Positions 16,364 through 24,170 of a stretch of 64,000 nt of DNA are shown here, one piece after another (the first letter of the stretch is position 1; every line of letters starts with the position of its first letter). The notes under the pieces were generated by a model. It saw only the letters and a program-made list of their open reading frames with translations, did no database searches and had not been told where the DNA came from. Origin of the DNA: DATFWC01 sp963777755 (GTDB lineage Bacteria > Pseudomonadota > Alphaproteobacteria > Rhizobiales > Xanthobacteraceae); NCBI GenBank assembly GCA_963777755.1, contig CAVZSC010000012.1, positions 1 to 64,000 on the forward strand, read 5' to 3'. The translations under genes were made by a program, and so were the position numbers.

Positions 16364-17598
16364 GGACGCAGCCGCACGACATTGCCGACGTTATCACCAT
16401 GTTCGAGCCGATCGAGGTGTGCGGCCCATGTCGCCAGCGCATGCGCTTTCTCGGCGCGGAAATCGTGCCGGTTATAGATTCGCGCAACACCGCTGATCAC
16501 GCCGCTGCGGTGATTCAAAATGCTTTCAATGACGTGCGGCGCGATTCCCAGCGCCGCCAAGCCGCTTGCCACCGACCGGCGCAGGTCGTGCCAAGTAAAC
16601 GGTGCGATCGGGACACCGGCGTTCAATTCCGCAATGCGTGCGTCAAGCTTAGCCTTGCGCGTGCTAAACCCGCTGATCGGACGCCGGCCGGCGGTGTCGC
16701 TGAAGACGAAGTCGGAACCCGCGAAGCGCGGCAGTGCCGCAAGCAGATCGATGGCAGCCGGCGGCAACGGCAGCGCGTGTTCGCTGGCATTCTTCACTCT
16801 CGCAGCCGGCAACAGCCATGTCCCTTGCGCGAGATCGAATTCGGCCCATGCCGCGTCGGCGGCTTCACTACGCCGACACGCCGTCATCAACAAAAAGCGG
16901 GTGTAGGGCGCGGTCGGATACCCAACGCCATCGGCCGCGGTTGCCTTCAGGACCAGCGCCAATTCGGCGTCCGTCAGCACCCGATCACGGCTGACCTTCG
17001 GTGGCAGGAAATCGGCGGTGGTGACGGCGGCGCATGGATTGACCAAGACAAGGTCGCGCGCCGCGGCCCAGCCAAACAGACGGCGCGCATAGGTCAGCGA
17101 CTGTCGGGCCATAGCGGCGCCGGACTTCTCCTGGATATCTTCGATCATGGCGATCACGTCGCGCTTGCCGATCGTGTCGATCGGCCGATCGCGCCAGCGC
17201 GAGATCAGCTTGCCGCGAACGAGTCGGCCGATGGCGCTTGCAGTGCGCCGGCTGGCAGCGTGCTTTTCCAGGAAGGATTTGGCGACAGCCCCGAAGGTGT
17301 TGGACTGGCGGACGCGGTTTGCTTCCCGCTCGATCGCGACCTGGACCGCGGGGTCGATGCCGCGTTGGATGAGGGCAATCCAATCGCGCGCGGTGTCGCG
17401 GGCCTGTTCCAGAGAGATCGCGGGATAGGCGCCGAGCGCCCGCCGAGTCGGATTCCGGCGCCCCGGGTATCGTCCGATCAGGACGAAGGTCTTCTGGCCG
17501 GCGGCGCCGACACGCACAGCCAAGCCAGGCACGACGGCGTCGGCGGCGTCAGTCTTCAAGGTCCTGAGTAGCCGATCGGTCAGCGTCCTACGGGCCAT
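16360..17598 (-). CDS. tyrosine-type integrase
   Basis: 412 residues. An N-terminal DUF4102-like arm-binding domain (LTDRLLRTLKTDAADAVVPG, then GRYPGRRNPTRRALGAYPAI) is followed by a core-binding domain and the catalytic domain: Arg in LLMTACRRSEAADAAW, HDLRR (HxxR), LNHRSG and the nucleophile in ARIYNRHDF. This is the P4/CP4-57 class that integrates genomic islands. The start at 17598 follows GGGGACG; the longer frame to 17700 only adds non-homologous residues. It is convergent in no pair and marks the right side of the element. Confidence 0.93.
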   Translation of the reverse strand: MARRTLTDRLLRTLKTDAADAVVPGLAVRVGAAGQKTFVLIGRYPGRRNPTRRALGAYPAISLEQARDTARDWIALIQRGIDPAVQVAIEREANRVRQSNTFGAVAKSFLEKHAASRRTASAIGRLVRGKLISRWRDRPIDTIGKRDVIAMIEDIQEKSGAAMARQSLTYARRLFGWAAARDLVLVNPCAAVTTADFLPPKVSRDRVLTDAELALVLKATAADGVGYPTAPYTRFLLMTACRRSEAADAAWAEFDLAQGTWLLPAARVKNASEHALPLPPAAIDLLAALPRFAGSDFVFSDTAGRRPISGFSTRKAKLDARIAELNAGVPIAPFTWHDLRRSVASGLAALGIAPHVIESILNHRSGVISGVARIYNRHDFRAEKAHALATWAAHLDRLEHGDNVGNVVRLRP

Positions 17599-17768
17599 GG
17601 TGTCGTCCCCTCTTGGATGGGCAGTGGCAACACCGTGGCAACAGAGATGGATGCGTTGCGGGGTTACCGGATGTTCCTCCGTGTTACACCCATACAGCAT
17701 AAAATCAAGCGTTTACTTGATCATAGGTCTCCTCATGCACCACGCTGCACCAGCCTGCCACAGGGCCG

Positions 17769-17915
17769 CCGCTCGTCTCGCACGACCGGCACTTCCTCGC
17801 CGCGCTGTCCAACCGGGTGCTGGAGGTCACCCCCGAGGGGATCCACCAGTACGGCGGCGGCTACACCGAGTACGTGGCGCGCACCGGCCACGAGGCGCCG
17901 GGACTGAGGAGCTGA
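17769..17915 (+). pseudogene. ABC-F ATPase, C-terminal fragment
   Basis: Reads PLVSHDRHFLAALSNRVLEV, then TPEGIHQYGGGYTEYVARTG, then HEAPGLRS and stop. SHDRxFL is the switch (H-loop) segment of ABC-F type ATPases, and the GGYxxY tail is typical of the family. Only the last 48 codons remain. The fragment lies directly beyond the integrase promoter side, so it may mark the gene invaded by the element or an older truncation. Confidence 0.75.
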
Positions 17916-18011
17916 GGCTGGGCGCGGCCGCGACGATATTCGCCGGCAAGCAGGCACCGAGTTGCGTCCGACCCGGTCGATCCAATCGGGCCGTCAAGCT
18001 TGAAGGCTCCC

Positions 18012-18482
18012 TCACCCGCGGCGACGTGGAGCCTTGGACCGGCGGCCCCTTGCGCCGTTCCGCGCAACGCTGCGGGGTTTCGAAAGATCGTCGAGGATTA
18101 CGCAGTCAGGTCCGGGGCCACCCGCACATGACGCATCGCAACTCGCGACGAAGGCCGCGATGCTGCGTTCCAATGCTTTCAGTTCGGCCAGCTTGGCACG
18201 CACGGCCATGAGGTGCTCCGCCGCGAGGTCACGCGCATGCGTGCAGGAGCTTTTCGGATCGTGCACCAGCGCCACCAGTGAACGGACCTGATCGAGCGAG
18301 AATCCGAACTCGCGGCAGCATCGAATGAAGGTGAGCTGCTTCACATCCGCATCGCCATAGACGCGCTGACCGCCCGCTTGGCGGTCCGCCGAACGGAGCA
18401 GCCCGATTTTCTCATAGTAGCGGATGGTCGGCGGGTTCGTACCGGTGCGATCCGCAAGGGACCCGATCTTGAGATTCGGCAT
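18012..18482 (-). CDS. MerR-family metal-responsive regulator
   Basis: 156 residues. The HTH, KIGSLADRTGTNPPTIRYYE then KIGLLRSADRQAGGQRVYGD, is followed by FIRCCREFGFSLDQVRSLVA, the long dimer helix, and a C-terminal metal-site region CDASCAGGPGPDCVILDDL with an additional Cys-His pair (SSCTHARD). This is the heavy-metal branch of MerR. It is divergent from the MerT-like gene and very probably controls it through the 19-bp-spacer promoter at 18512-18542. An ATG at 18500 is an alternative start. The exact metal cannot be fixed from sequence. Confidence 0.88.
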   Translation of the reverse strand: MPNLKIGSLADRTGTNPPTIRYYEKIGLLRSADRQAGGQRVYGDADVKQLTFIRCCREFGFSLDQVRSLVALVHDPKSSCTHARDLAAEHLMAVRAKLAELKALERSIAAFVASCDASCAGGPGPDCVILDDLSKPRSVARNGARGRRSKAPRRRG

Positions 18483-18511
18483 CCTGCTGACTCTCTTCAT
18501 ATTTTTTGCTC

Positions 18512-18542
18512 TTGAACCTCAAGTTACTTGAAGATCTATGCT
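18512..18542 (+). promoter_or_regulatory. MerR-type promoter with 19-bp spacer and central dyad
   Basis: A -35 box TTGAAC at 18512-18517 and a -10 box TATGCT at 18537-18542 are separated by exactly 19 bases instead of 17. The spacer holds the near-palindrome TCAAGTTACTTGA (18519-18531). A long spacer with a dyad in it is the hallmark of MerR-regulated promoters, where the regulator untwists the DNA. It faces the MerT-like gene whose start is at 18586. Confidence 0.85.
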
Positions 18543-18585
18543 CCGGGCAAGCTGCGGTCGAACGCACCCATAGGAGAGTGCTTCC

Positions 18586-19305
18586 ATGACAATCGTCGAG
18601 GTCCCGCCCATCGCCTGCACCCTTACGCCGGGTGCCTACCAGGATCGGCTGGCCTCGATCGCCGCCTTGAACAGGGATGCGCTGCGGCGTCACGAGCGCC
18701 GCGGCCTGGTTCTCGAACTGCGTTATGCAGCGGAGGCGCGCGACCGCGTGCGGCAGATGGTTCGCGACGAGCAGGCCTGCTGCGCGTTCCTCCGTTTCGA
18801 CCTTGATGAAGCGACAAACGAAATCCGCCTTACCATCACCGCCCCGCAGTCGGCGCGCGAGGCCGCCGACATGCTGTTCGAACAGTTCATGGTCGCCGCG
18901 CCCGTGCCATCGGCGTGCGCATGTCCAACGTCCGCGATCGACGTGAAGCGCAGCCCGGAACCGCAGCCCGGCGCGACAGCCGCAGGCCTTACAGCCGTGA
19001 CGGTGTCGACCGGCGCCGTGGCCTGTGGCGCGTGCTGCGTGCTTCCGTTTGCCTTGCCAGCGGCGGTCCTCGCCAGCACCGGAGGTTTGCTGGCGTGGTT
19101 TGCCAGTATGCATGTGTGGATCACCGGCCTGGCGATTCTCGCGGTTATCGGTGCGTGGTGCTTGATCGGCTGGCAGACGCGCCGGACGCGATGCATGCCA
19201 GCCGTATCCACACTCGCTGTGATGGTGGTGGCGACGGCCTTGATGGCGCTCGCGGTGCTCTGGCCGTCGATCGAGGGGCCGCTCGTGCGGACGCTGATGG
19301 GGTGA
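18586..19305 (+). CDS. MerT/MerC-like membrane protein with N-terminal soluble domain
   Basis: 239 residues. Residues 1-110 form a soluble domain with a Cys pair in MVRDEQACCAFLRFDLDEAT. The second half is membrane-embedded with three to four helices and a cysteine cluster in the first: VACGACCVLPFALPAAVLAS, then HVWITGLAILAVIGAWCLIG. Such vicinal cysteines in a first helix are how MerT and MerC take up Hg(II), so a role in mercury or related metal handling is inferred. TAGGAGAGTGCTTCC lies before the ATG. It is transcribed from the MerR-type promoter. No merA or merP is in the window. Confidence 0.7.
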   Translation: MTIVEVPPIACTLTPGAYQDRLASIAALNRDALRRHERRGLVLELRYAAEARDRVRQMVRDEQACCAFLRFDLDEATNEIRLTITAPQSAREAADMLFEQFMVAAPVPSACACPTSAIDVKRSPEPQPGATAAGLTAVTVSTGAVACGACCVLPFALPAAVLASTGGLLAWFASMHVWITGLAILAVIGAWCLIGWQTRRTRCMPAVSTLAVMVVATALMALAVLWPSIEGPLVRTLMG

Positions 19306-19355
19306 CGATTTCGTTTCCACCTAAGCCTGGAACGGGCAGCCGAACCGGTGAAACG

Positions 19356-19865
19356 CTACAACAGCCGCTCCGAACGCGGTTTCACCTCATCGCTCAGGTG
19401 CCGCACGATCGCGATCGTCTTGCGGATATCCGCTTCGCTGAGCGCGGCGCCCAGGGTCGATGCGATCGACAGGAACCGGGCGTCCATCTTGCGGTAGCGC
19501 GCGTCGCCTTTGGGCGTCAGCCGCACGAGCTTCGAGCGCCGGTGCTTCGGATTTTCGATGAACTCCACCAGCCCCTCGGCCGCAAGCTCATCCGCCAGCC
19601 GCTGCATGCGCTGACGGCTGGTGGGTCGCATCTGGGCGATCTGCGGAACGGTGAGCGGACCAAGCAGCGCGAGGCTTCGCATGAAGCCGAAGGCACCGCC
19701 GCCCCAGCTGGTGATGAGCCCTGTCTTCTGACCGACCGCCCGGATTCTGAAGAAGCACTGGGCCACTTCGAGCATCAGCTCCGCGACCGCCTCGGCCTTG
19801 CCGTCGACGATCGGGCCCGCCCCCGTCCTGCGGCGCACCTCGGTCCTGTGTCGTGCCGACGCCAT
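19356..19865 (-). CDS. MarR-family transcriptional regulator
   Basis: 169 residues. The winged helix includes LTVPQIAQMRPTSRQRMQRL, ADELAAEGLVEFIENPKHRR and SKLVRLTPKGDARYRKMDAR, flanked by long dimerisation helices, the usual MarR plan. The start at 19865 (MASARHRTEV) is preferred because the longer frame to 19946 runs through the two operators. It is divergent from the methyltransferase/VTT operon, which it probably represses until a ligand binds; the ligand is unknown. Confidence 0.88.
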   Translation of the reverse strand: MASARHRTEVRRRTGAGPIVDGKAEAVAELMLEVAQCFFRIRAVGQKTGLITSWGGGAFGFMRSLALLGPLTVPQIAQMRPTSRQRMQRLADELAAEGLVEFIENPKHRRSKLVRLTPKGDARYRKMDARFLSIASTLGAALSEADIRKTIAIVRHLSDEVKPRSERLL

Positions 19866-19900
19866 CGCGTCCGTTCCTTTGCCTGTGCCAGTCTGTCCAG

Positions 19901-19947
19901 TTGACACCGTGGTTGTCAATCTGCAGAATGACACCCTAGTTGTCATT
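19901..19947. promoter_or_regulatory. two MarR-type operator dyads
   Basis: TTGACACCGTGGTTGTCAA (19901-19919) and AATGACACCCTAGTTGTCA-TT (19927-19947) share the half site TGACA...TGTCA with the same 7-base centre spacing; their centres are 27 bases apart. They lie in the divergent region between the MarR gene and the operon starting at 20003, so one or both probably control both directions. TTGACA in the first dyad could also serve as a -35 box. Confidence 0.85.
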
Positions 19948-20002
19948 CAGAGGGCGCATCCTGGCTGCCTGGCGCCCGGCATCTGCGGGAGCCGCTTGGG
20001 TC

Positions 20003-20491
20003 ATGGACCCGGCCGAGCAACAAGCAACCGACACCGGAACCGCGGGCGTCATCGCGCGGCCGCCGCTCCTCTTTCTCGCCGCTCTCCTGCTCGGCTTCGT
20101 CTCGGATCGCCTGCTGCGGTTCCCGGTTCCGGGGATCGACCCGGTCCACTGGATCGTCGCCGGCTCCCTGATCGTCATCGGCCTGGCGCTCGCAGCCGCG
20201 GGCATTCGCAACTTCTCACGGGCGAGGACGCCAGTACCCACGAACCAGCCCACCCGCGCGCTGGTGACGACCGGCATTCACGCCTGGACCCGCAATCCCA
20301 TCTATGTGGGGATGTTTCTCATGTACGGCGGCATCGGCATGGCCATGCGCAGCCCGTCGATCCTCATTCTTGCGCTGCCGCTTGCGATCGCCATGCGCTA
20401 CGGCGTCGTCGCGCGCGAGGAGGCATACCTGGAGCGGCACTTCGGCGACGCCTATCGCGACTACAAAGCCCGCGTCCGCCGCTGGGTGTAG
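20003..20491 (+). CDS. isoprenylcysteine carboxyl methyltransferase (ICMT)-family membrane protein
   Basis: 162 residues with three to four membrane helices and the family signature near the C-terminus: LVTTGIHAWTRNPIYVGMFL, then EEAYLERHFGDAYRDYKARV. ICMT/PEMT-fold enzymes are SAM-dependent membrane methyltransferases; bacterial substrates are mostly unknown. The ATG at 20003 is preferred over a TTG at 19940, which lies inside the second operator. First gene of a three-gene operon controlled by MarR. Confidence 0.85.
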   Translation: MDPAEQQATDTGTAGVIARPPLLFLAALLLGFVSDRLLRFPVPGIDPVHWIVAGSLIVIGLALAAAGIRNFSRARTPVPTNQPTRALVTTGIHAWTRNPIYVGMFLMYGGIGMAMRSPSILILALPLAIAMRYGVVAREEAYLERHFGDAYRDYKARVRRWV

Positions 20492-20522
20492 CCACGGGGC
20501 AAGAGCGCGTTCGGAGGCCCAT

Positions 20523-21146
20523 GTGAGATCAGGCCTGATCGTGATCGGCGTTCTGTCGCTCGTGCTTGCCTCCTGCGCGACGATCCCGACATCCCAGGAG
20601 GCCAACGATGCCGTGCTGGTGCTGCGAAAATACGAGAGCTGGGCGTGGGCCGTGGGCATTGCTCTCATCTGGGCGGATCTGGTGTTGCCAGTCCCGCAGA
20701 CCGCCGTGATCGCCGCGCTTGGTATCATCTATGGAACACTGCTCGGCGGATTGTTCGGCAGTCTCGGCCTGATCACCGGCGGCCTTCTCGGCTACGGCCT
20801 GATGCTCACCTCCGCACGGCGATTTGTGCAACGCTTCGTCGGGCCCCGGTCTCGGCACAAGATGGAGAGTTCGTTCGACCGGGGTGGAGCTTGGGCGATC
20901 GTCCTCACCCGCAGCCTTCCCTACAGCATCCCGGAGGCCATGGTCTTTCTCGCCGGACTTGCGGGCATGCCGATGAGAAAATTCGCCACGGCGCTGACCA
21001 TCGGCAGCGTGCCCACGGCATTCGCTTTTGCGGCCATCGGCGCCGGCTGGGCGGACCAGCCGATCCTGGCCCTCACGGTGAGCTACGTGCTCCCCATCCT
21101 CCTGCTACCCATCGCGCTCTACCTCATGCGGCTGCGAGCACAGTAA
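20523..21146 (+). CDS. VTT/SNARE-associated (TVP38/DedA-like) membrane protein
   Basis: 207 residues. It begins with a hydrophobic leader ending in a lipobox-like LVLASCATIP, followed by helices and the VTT-domain core: YGTLLGGLFGSLGLITGGLL, the FVGPRSRHKMESSFDRGGAW region, then RSLPYSIPEAMVFLAGLAGM. VTT proteins act in lipid scrambling or proton-coupled lipid transport. The start is a GTG at 20523 six bases after GGAGG; the ATG at 20521 is out of frame. It lies between two ICMT-family genes, which suggests a common membrane lipid substrate. Confidence 0.85.
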   Translation: MRSGLIVIGVLSLVLASCATIPTSQEANDAVLVLRKYESWAWAVGIALIWADLVLPVPQTAVIAALGIIYGTLLGGLFGSLGLITGGLLGYGLMLTSARRFVQRFVGPRSRHKMESSFDRGGAWAIVLTRSLPYSIPEAMVFLAGLAGMPMRKFATALTIGSVPTAFAFAAIGAGWADQPILALTVSYVLPILLLPIALYLMRLRAQ

Positions 21147-21149
21147 GGA

Positions 21150-21725
21150 ATGTCGACACTGGTCATCGTTCTCCGCACGGTCTCCCTGCTGGCCTTTGCG
21201 GGACCCATGTTGCTGGGCGTCAGCGGGCGTCAGGGAGAGCCCGCGACGCGAGCAAGTCGGGACGGCGGCGGCCGAGCACCCGTGGTGGCAAACCTCGCAA
21301 CCTTCGGCTTGTTCTTCCCTTTGCTCCTGATTTTTTCCGGCAGCTCCGAAGCTTCCACGGCGCTGCCGCTGGCGCTGTCAGGGTGCCTTCTCGCGCTCGC
21401 GGGCGCGGCCCTCGTCCTCAGATCCCGGGCCGACCTCGGTCCGGCCTGGAGCTTCGTGCCCAAGGCGGATCAGGGCACGGGCCTCGTCACAACCGGCCCC
21501 TATCGCGTCGTGCGCCACCCCATCTACCTGGGCCTCGCACTGCTCGCCATGGGCGAAGCGCTCGCCTTCGGCAGCTGGCCTGCCCTCATGATCGTGCTGT
21601 CCGGGATTGTCCCGACCTTCGCCTGGCGCGCGCGCGCGGAGGAGAAACTGCTCAGCCGCAAATTCGGCGAGCGCTACGCCGTCTACCGACAGCGAACCAA
21701 GATGATCATCCCGTACCTTTTCTAA
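21150..21725 (+). CDS. second ICMT-family membrane methyltransferase
   Basis: 191 residues with four to five helices and the ICMT signature: LVTTGPYRVVRHPIYLGLAL, then AEEKLLSRKFGERYAVYRQR. It starts 3 bases after the VTT stop, so all three genes form one operon. It is more distant from the first ICMT copy than a recent duplicate would be. Physiological substrate unknown; membrane-bound, active site towards the cytoplasm in the family. Confidence 0.88.
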   Translation: MSTLVIVLRTVSLLAFAGPMLLGVSGRQGEPATRASRDGGGRAPVVANLATFGLFFPLLLIFSGSSEASTALPLALSGCLLALAGAALVLRSRADLGPAWSFVPKADQGTGLVTTGPYRVVRHPIYLGLALLAMGEALAFGSWPALMIVLSGIVPTFAWRARAEEKLLSRKFGERYAVYRQRTKMIIPYLF

Positions 21726-21819
21726 ACCCTGCCCGCGACGCGTCGATGATCACGACCTCACCCCGTAGAATTCGGAGGCGTTGAGCCGTCACTTCGACGA
21801 CTTGCTCGTGGGGCAGTAC

Positions 21820-21974
21820 GTAGGTTGGGTTGCGCGCGGCCACGGCGTTGCAATTGGTCTACGGCCGGTGGTCCGTGCGTAACCCAACAAACATACGCAT
21901 GAGCCATGTTGGGTTACGCGTGGAATACAGGCCGTGCATCAACGCAGCGCACCGGCCACGCTAACCCAACCTAC
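21820..21974. repeat. nested palindromic intergenic repeat
   Basis: GTAGGTTGGGTT at 21820-21831 pairs with AACCCAACCTAC at 21963-21974. Inside, CGTAACCCAACA (21878-21889) pairs with TGTTGGGTTACG (21907-21918). This is the kind of large REP/BIME-like element common in Bradyrhizobium relatives; it separates two convergent transcription units and may act as a terminator for both. Confidence 0.8.
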
Positions 21975-22606
21975 CGCCTGGGCCGGCGGACGGCTCGCAC
22001 CTTTCCGCTCCTTCCGCCGCCGCAGAAGAACCGATCGCCGCCGTCGGACTCGAGCCCCGACAGCCCCACGCCGGGCGGCATCTCGAGCCGCTCCAAAACC
22101 TCTCCGGTTCGCGGATCGACCCGCCGCAGATCGCTCTCGTCGCCTTCCCAGGTGCCGTGCCAGAGCTCGCCGTCGACCCAGGTCACCCCGGTGACGAAGC
22201 GGTTGGACTCAATGGTGCGAAGAATCGCCCCGGTCTGGGGATCGACCTGATGGATCTTGCGGTCGCGATACTGCCCCACCCAGAGCGTCCCTTCGGCCCA
22301 CGCGAGCCCCGAGTTGCCGCCGCCGCCGGGCGCCGGGATCGTCGCGAGCACACGGCCGGTCTTGGGATCGACCTTCTGGATGCGATCCTCGGCGATCTGA
22401 AACAGGTGCTGGCCGTCGAAGGCCGTTCCTGCATGCCCGGCGACATCGAGCGAGCGCATCACCTCTCCGCTCGCCGGATCGAAGGCGTTGAGCTTGTCTC
22501 CGGACGCAAACCAGACGTGCTGGCCGTCGAACGTGACCCCATGCACCTGGTCGACACCCGGAAAGGGTCCATATTCGCGAAGGATTTCGGCTGCTGATCG
22601 GTTCAT
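21971..22606 (-). CDS. glutamine-cyclotransferase / SMP-30-like beta-propeller protein
   Basis: 211 residues built of repeated propeller blades: HGVTFDGQHVWFASGDKLNA, FDPASGEVMRSLDVAGHAGT, IQKVDPKTGRVLATIPAPGG, WVGQYRDRKIHQVDPQTGAI and LWHGTWEGDESDLRRVDPRT. No signal peptide is visible, so it is probably cytoplasmic. The start at 22606 has AAGGATGG upstream; the longer frame to 23041 runs through the repeat and is not real. About five blades are present, so either a short propeller or one that completes by dimerising. Substrate unknown. Confidence 0.75.
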   Translation of the reverse strand: MNRSAAEILREYGPFPGVDQVHGVTFDGQHVWFASGDKLNAFDPASGEVMRSLDVAGHAGTAFDGQHLFQIAEDRIQKVDPKTGRVLATIPAPGGGGNSGLAWAEGTLWVGQYRDRKIHQVDPQTGAILRTIESNRFVTGVTWVDGELWHGTWEGDESDLRRVDPRTGEVLERLEMPPGVGLSGLESDGGDRFFCGGGRSGKVRAVRRPRR

Positions 22607-22670
22607 GGTTCCATCCTTGTGCTTCGCACTACACAGCGCGTCCCGGTGAAAGTGGCGCACGGCGGCGCCG

Positions 22671-22815
22671 CTTGCTCCATCCCTCCCCCGCTTGCGGGGG
22701 AGGGTGGCGCCGAAGGCGCCGGGTGGGGGAAACGGCACTGCCGCGAAGGACCCCACCCGGCTGCGCGCCAGAAGCGCGCAGCCACCCTCCCCTTTCAGGG
22801 GAGGGATGGAGCAAG
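22671..22815. repeat. palindromic intergenic repeat, copy 1
   Basis: CTTGCTCCATCCCTCCCC at 22671-22688 pairs with 22798-22815; inner hairpins (CCCCCGCTTGCGGGGG and GGCGCCGAAGGCGCC) add to the structure. The left arm with its flank (about 22653-22702) recurs at 25211-25260, so this is a dispersed family. Confidence 0.85.
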
Positions 22816-22851
22816 CCGCGTTCCAGTGCATCACATTCATCGGGACATGCT

Positions 22852-24072
22852 CTAATCGCTCGGCAGCGGACCGGGGAGTAACAAGGTTGTCGTGAATCCT
22901 GGCATCGGCGGGGTCATCCAGCGACGCGCGCGCGCGCGGCCGAACGGCTGCACCTTGCCGGCCGCCGCCAGCTGATCGAGCGCCCGCTGCACGGTCCGCT
23001 GGCTCGCCCCCATGGCAAGCGCCAGGGCCGAGCTTGACCACGATTCACCGTCGGCGAGGAACGCGAGCACCGCCCCGTGCTCCTCTTCGACCGGCGGTGC
23101 CAGCACCACGATCTCGGGCGCGCCGCGCGGCGCCAGCGCAAAACCTCGCTTCGTCGCGCTCACGCTGGCCAGCATCCGCAGCGCCGCGCGCAGCCGCCCG
23201 ATCTCGACGCGCAACCGTGCGCGATGCGATTTATCGGCGTGCTTCGCCCGGAAGGCGCGTGCGAGGAGCGTGTCCCTCGGCACGTCTCCCGGCCACGCTT
23301 CGCCGAGCGCGCGGGCGAGCGCAAACAGCACCGGGCGCGTCGCGAGCGAGACCACCATGCCGGCGTCACGCACGACATAACGGCACGCGTCCACGACGAG
23401 TGCCTGCGACGCCAGCAGCGCCTCGACCTCGTCGAGCCGGAGGAGCCGCGCCTCACCCCGCGCGATCAGGCGTGCCGCGGGCGCGTCCAGGACGCGGGAT
23501 GCGCTTTCGACCTCCGCTGTCAGCGCAGGGATATTTGCCTCGCGCGCGGCGCGCTGGGCCCGCGCGAGCGCGGCGCGCGCCGTCCTGGTCCGCAGGCGCC
23601 GCATCGCGATCCCCGCGACGGCCAGCTCGTGGGCGGCTCGCGACGCCGGCGGGAAGGGCGCGGGATCGAGCGTGGCGAGCGTACGCTCGGCCTCGTCGAG
23701 GCGGCCGATCAGCAGCAGGCGCCTGACCTCGAGAGTGCGCGCATGCGCGGCATTGACGCTGTCGCCGTGCGCCTCGAGCGTCGCCCGCGCCGCGTCGAGC
23801 GCCTTGGCGGGCCAGCCCAGGTCGCGCGAGACGAGCGCGATCTCGGCCTCGGCGACGACGCACCGCGCGCGGGCCACCGCCTCTCTCGGGCCGAAGGCGC
23901 GCGCCGCGCTTCGCAACAGGGCCTTCGCCCGGACGAGATCGCCGAGTTGCGCCATCGCGATGCCGCGCAGCGCGAGCGCCGGCGCGTCGTCGCGCAGCGC
24001 GACCCGGTTCAGCGCGCCGAGGGGATCACCCGCCGCGAGCGCGTGCGCCGCAGCGGTGATCAGCGAGTCCAT
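22852..24072 (-). CDS. winged-helix transcriptional regulator with TPR-like N-terminus
   Basis: 406 residues. Residues 1-200 are helical repeats of TPR type (ALAAGDPLGALNRVALRDDA, AKALLRSAARAFGPREAVAR). Residues about 220-310 resemble an OmpR-type DNA-binding domain (ARAFRAKHADKSHRARLRVE then IGRLRAALRMLASVSATKRG). The C-terminus has a second winged helix, ALALAMGASQRTVQRALDQL then AAAGKVQPFGRARARRW. It is divergent from the DUF899 gene, and fragments of its own 5' end are found twice more downstream together with the promoter region. Likely a local regulator; ligand unknown. Confidence 0.75.
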   Translation of the reverse strand: MDSLITAAAHALAAGDPLGALNRVALRDDAPALALRGIAMAQLGDLVRAKALLRSAARAFGPREAVARARCVVAEAEIALVSRDLGWPAKALDAARATLEAHGDSVNAAHARTLEVRRLLLIGRLDEAERTLATLDPAPFPPASRAAHELAVAGIAMRRLRTRTARAALARAQRAAREANIPALTAEVESASRVLDAPAARLIARGEARLLRLDEVEALLASQALVVDACRYVVRDAGMVVSLATRPVLFALARALGEAWPGDVPRDTLLARAFRAKHADKSHRARLRVEIGRLRAALRMLASVSATKRGFALAPRGAPEIVVLAPPVEEEHGAVLAFLADGESWSSSALALAMGASQRTVQRALDQLAAAGKVQPFGRARARRWMTPPMPGFTTTLLLPGPLPSD

Positions 24073-24170
24073 CGGAATCCCGCCACACTTGTAACTCTCA
24101 GCCTTCGATGCCCGGTCCTATCCTATCTCACGACCAACGACCACCAAGCGGTCCCGACAGGAGGTCGACC
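24073..24170 (+). promoter_or_regulatory. divergent control region, copy A of a three-copy module
   Basis: Between the regulator start (24072) and the DUF899 start (24171). It contains TGTAACT at 24090-24096 and, 16 bases on, CGGT at 24113-24116. The arrangement TGT(A/C)ACT-N16-CG is kept in copies B (27204) and C (27960) and resembles, from memory, the TGTCACA-N16-CGTC promoters of ECF41-type sigma factors. CAGGAGGTCGACC is the DUF899 ribosome binding site. Confidence 0.5.

Noticed and set aside
16243..17571. 442-codon plus-strand frame
   Set aside because: Antisense to the integrase with its catalytic residues in place.
22619..22855. Short ORFs within the palindromic repeat near 22.7 kb
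   Set aside because: They lie entirely in a repeated palindromic element and are present on both strands.
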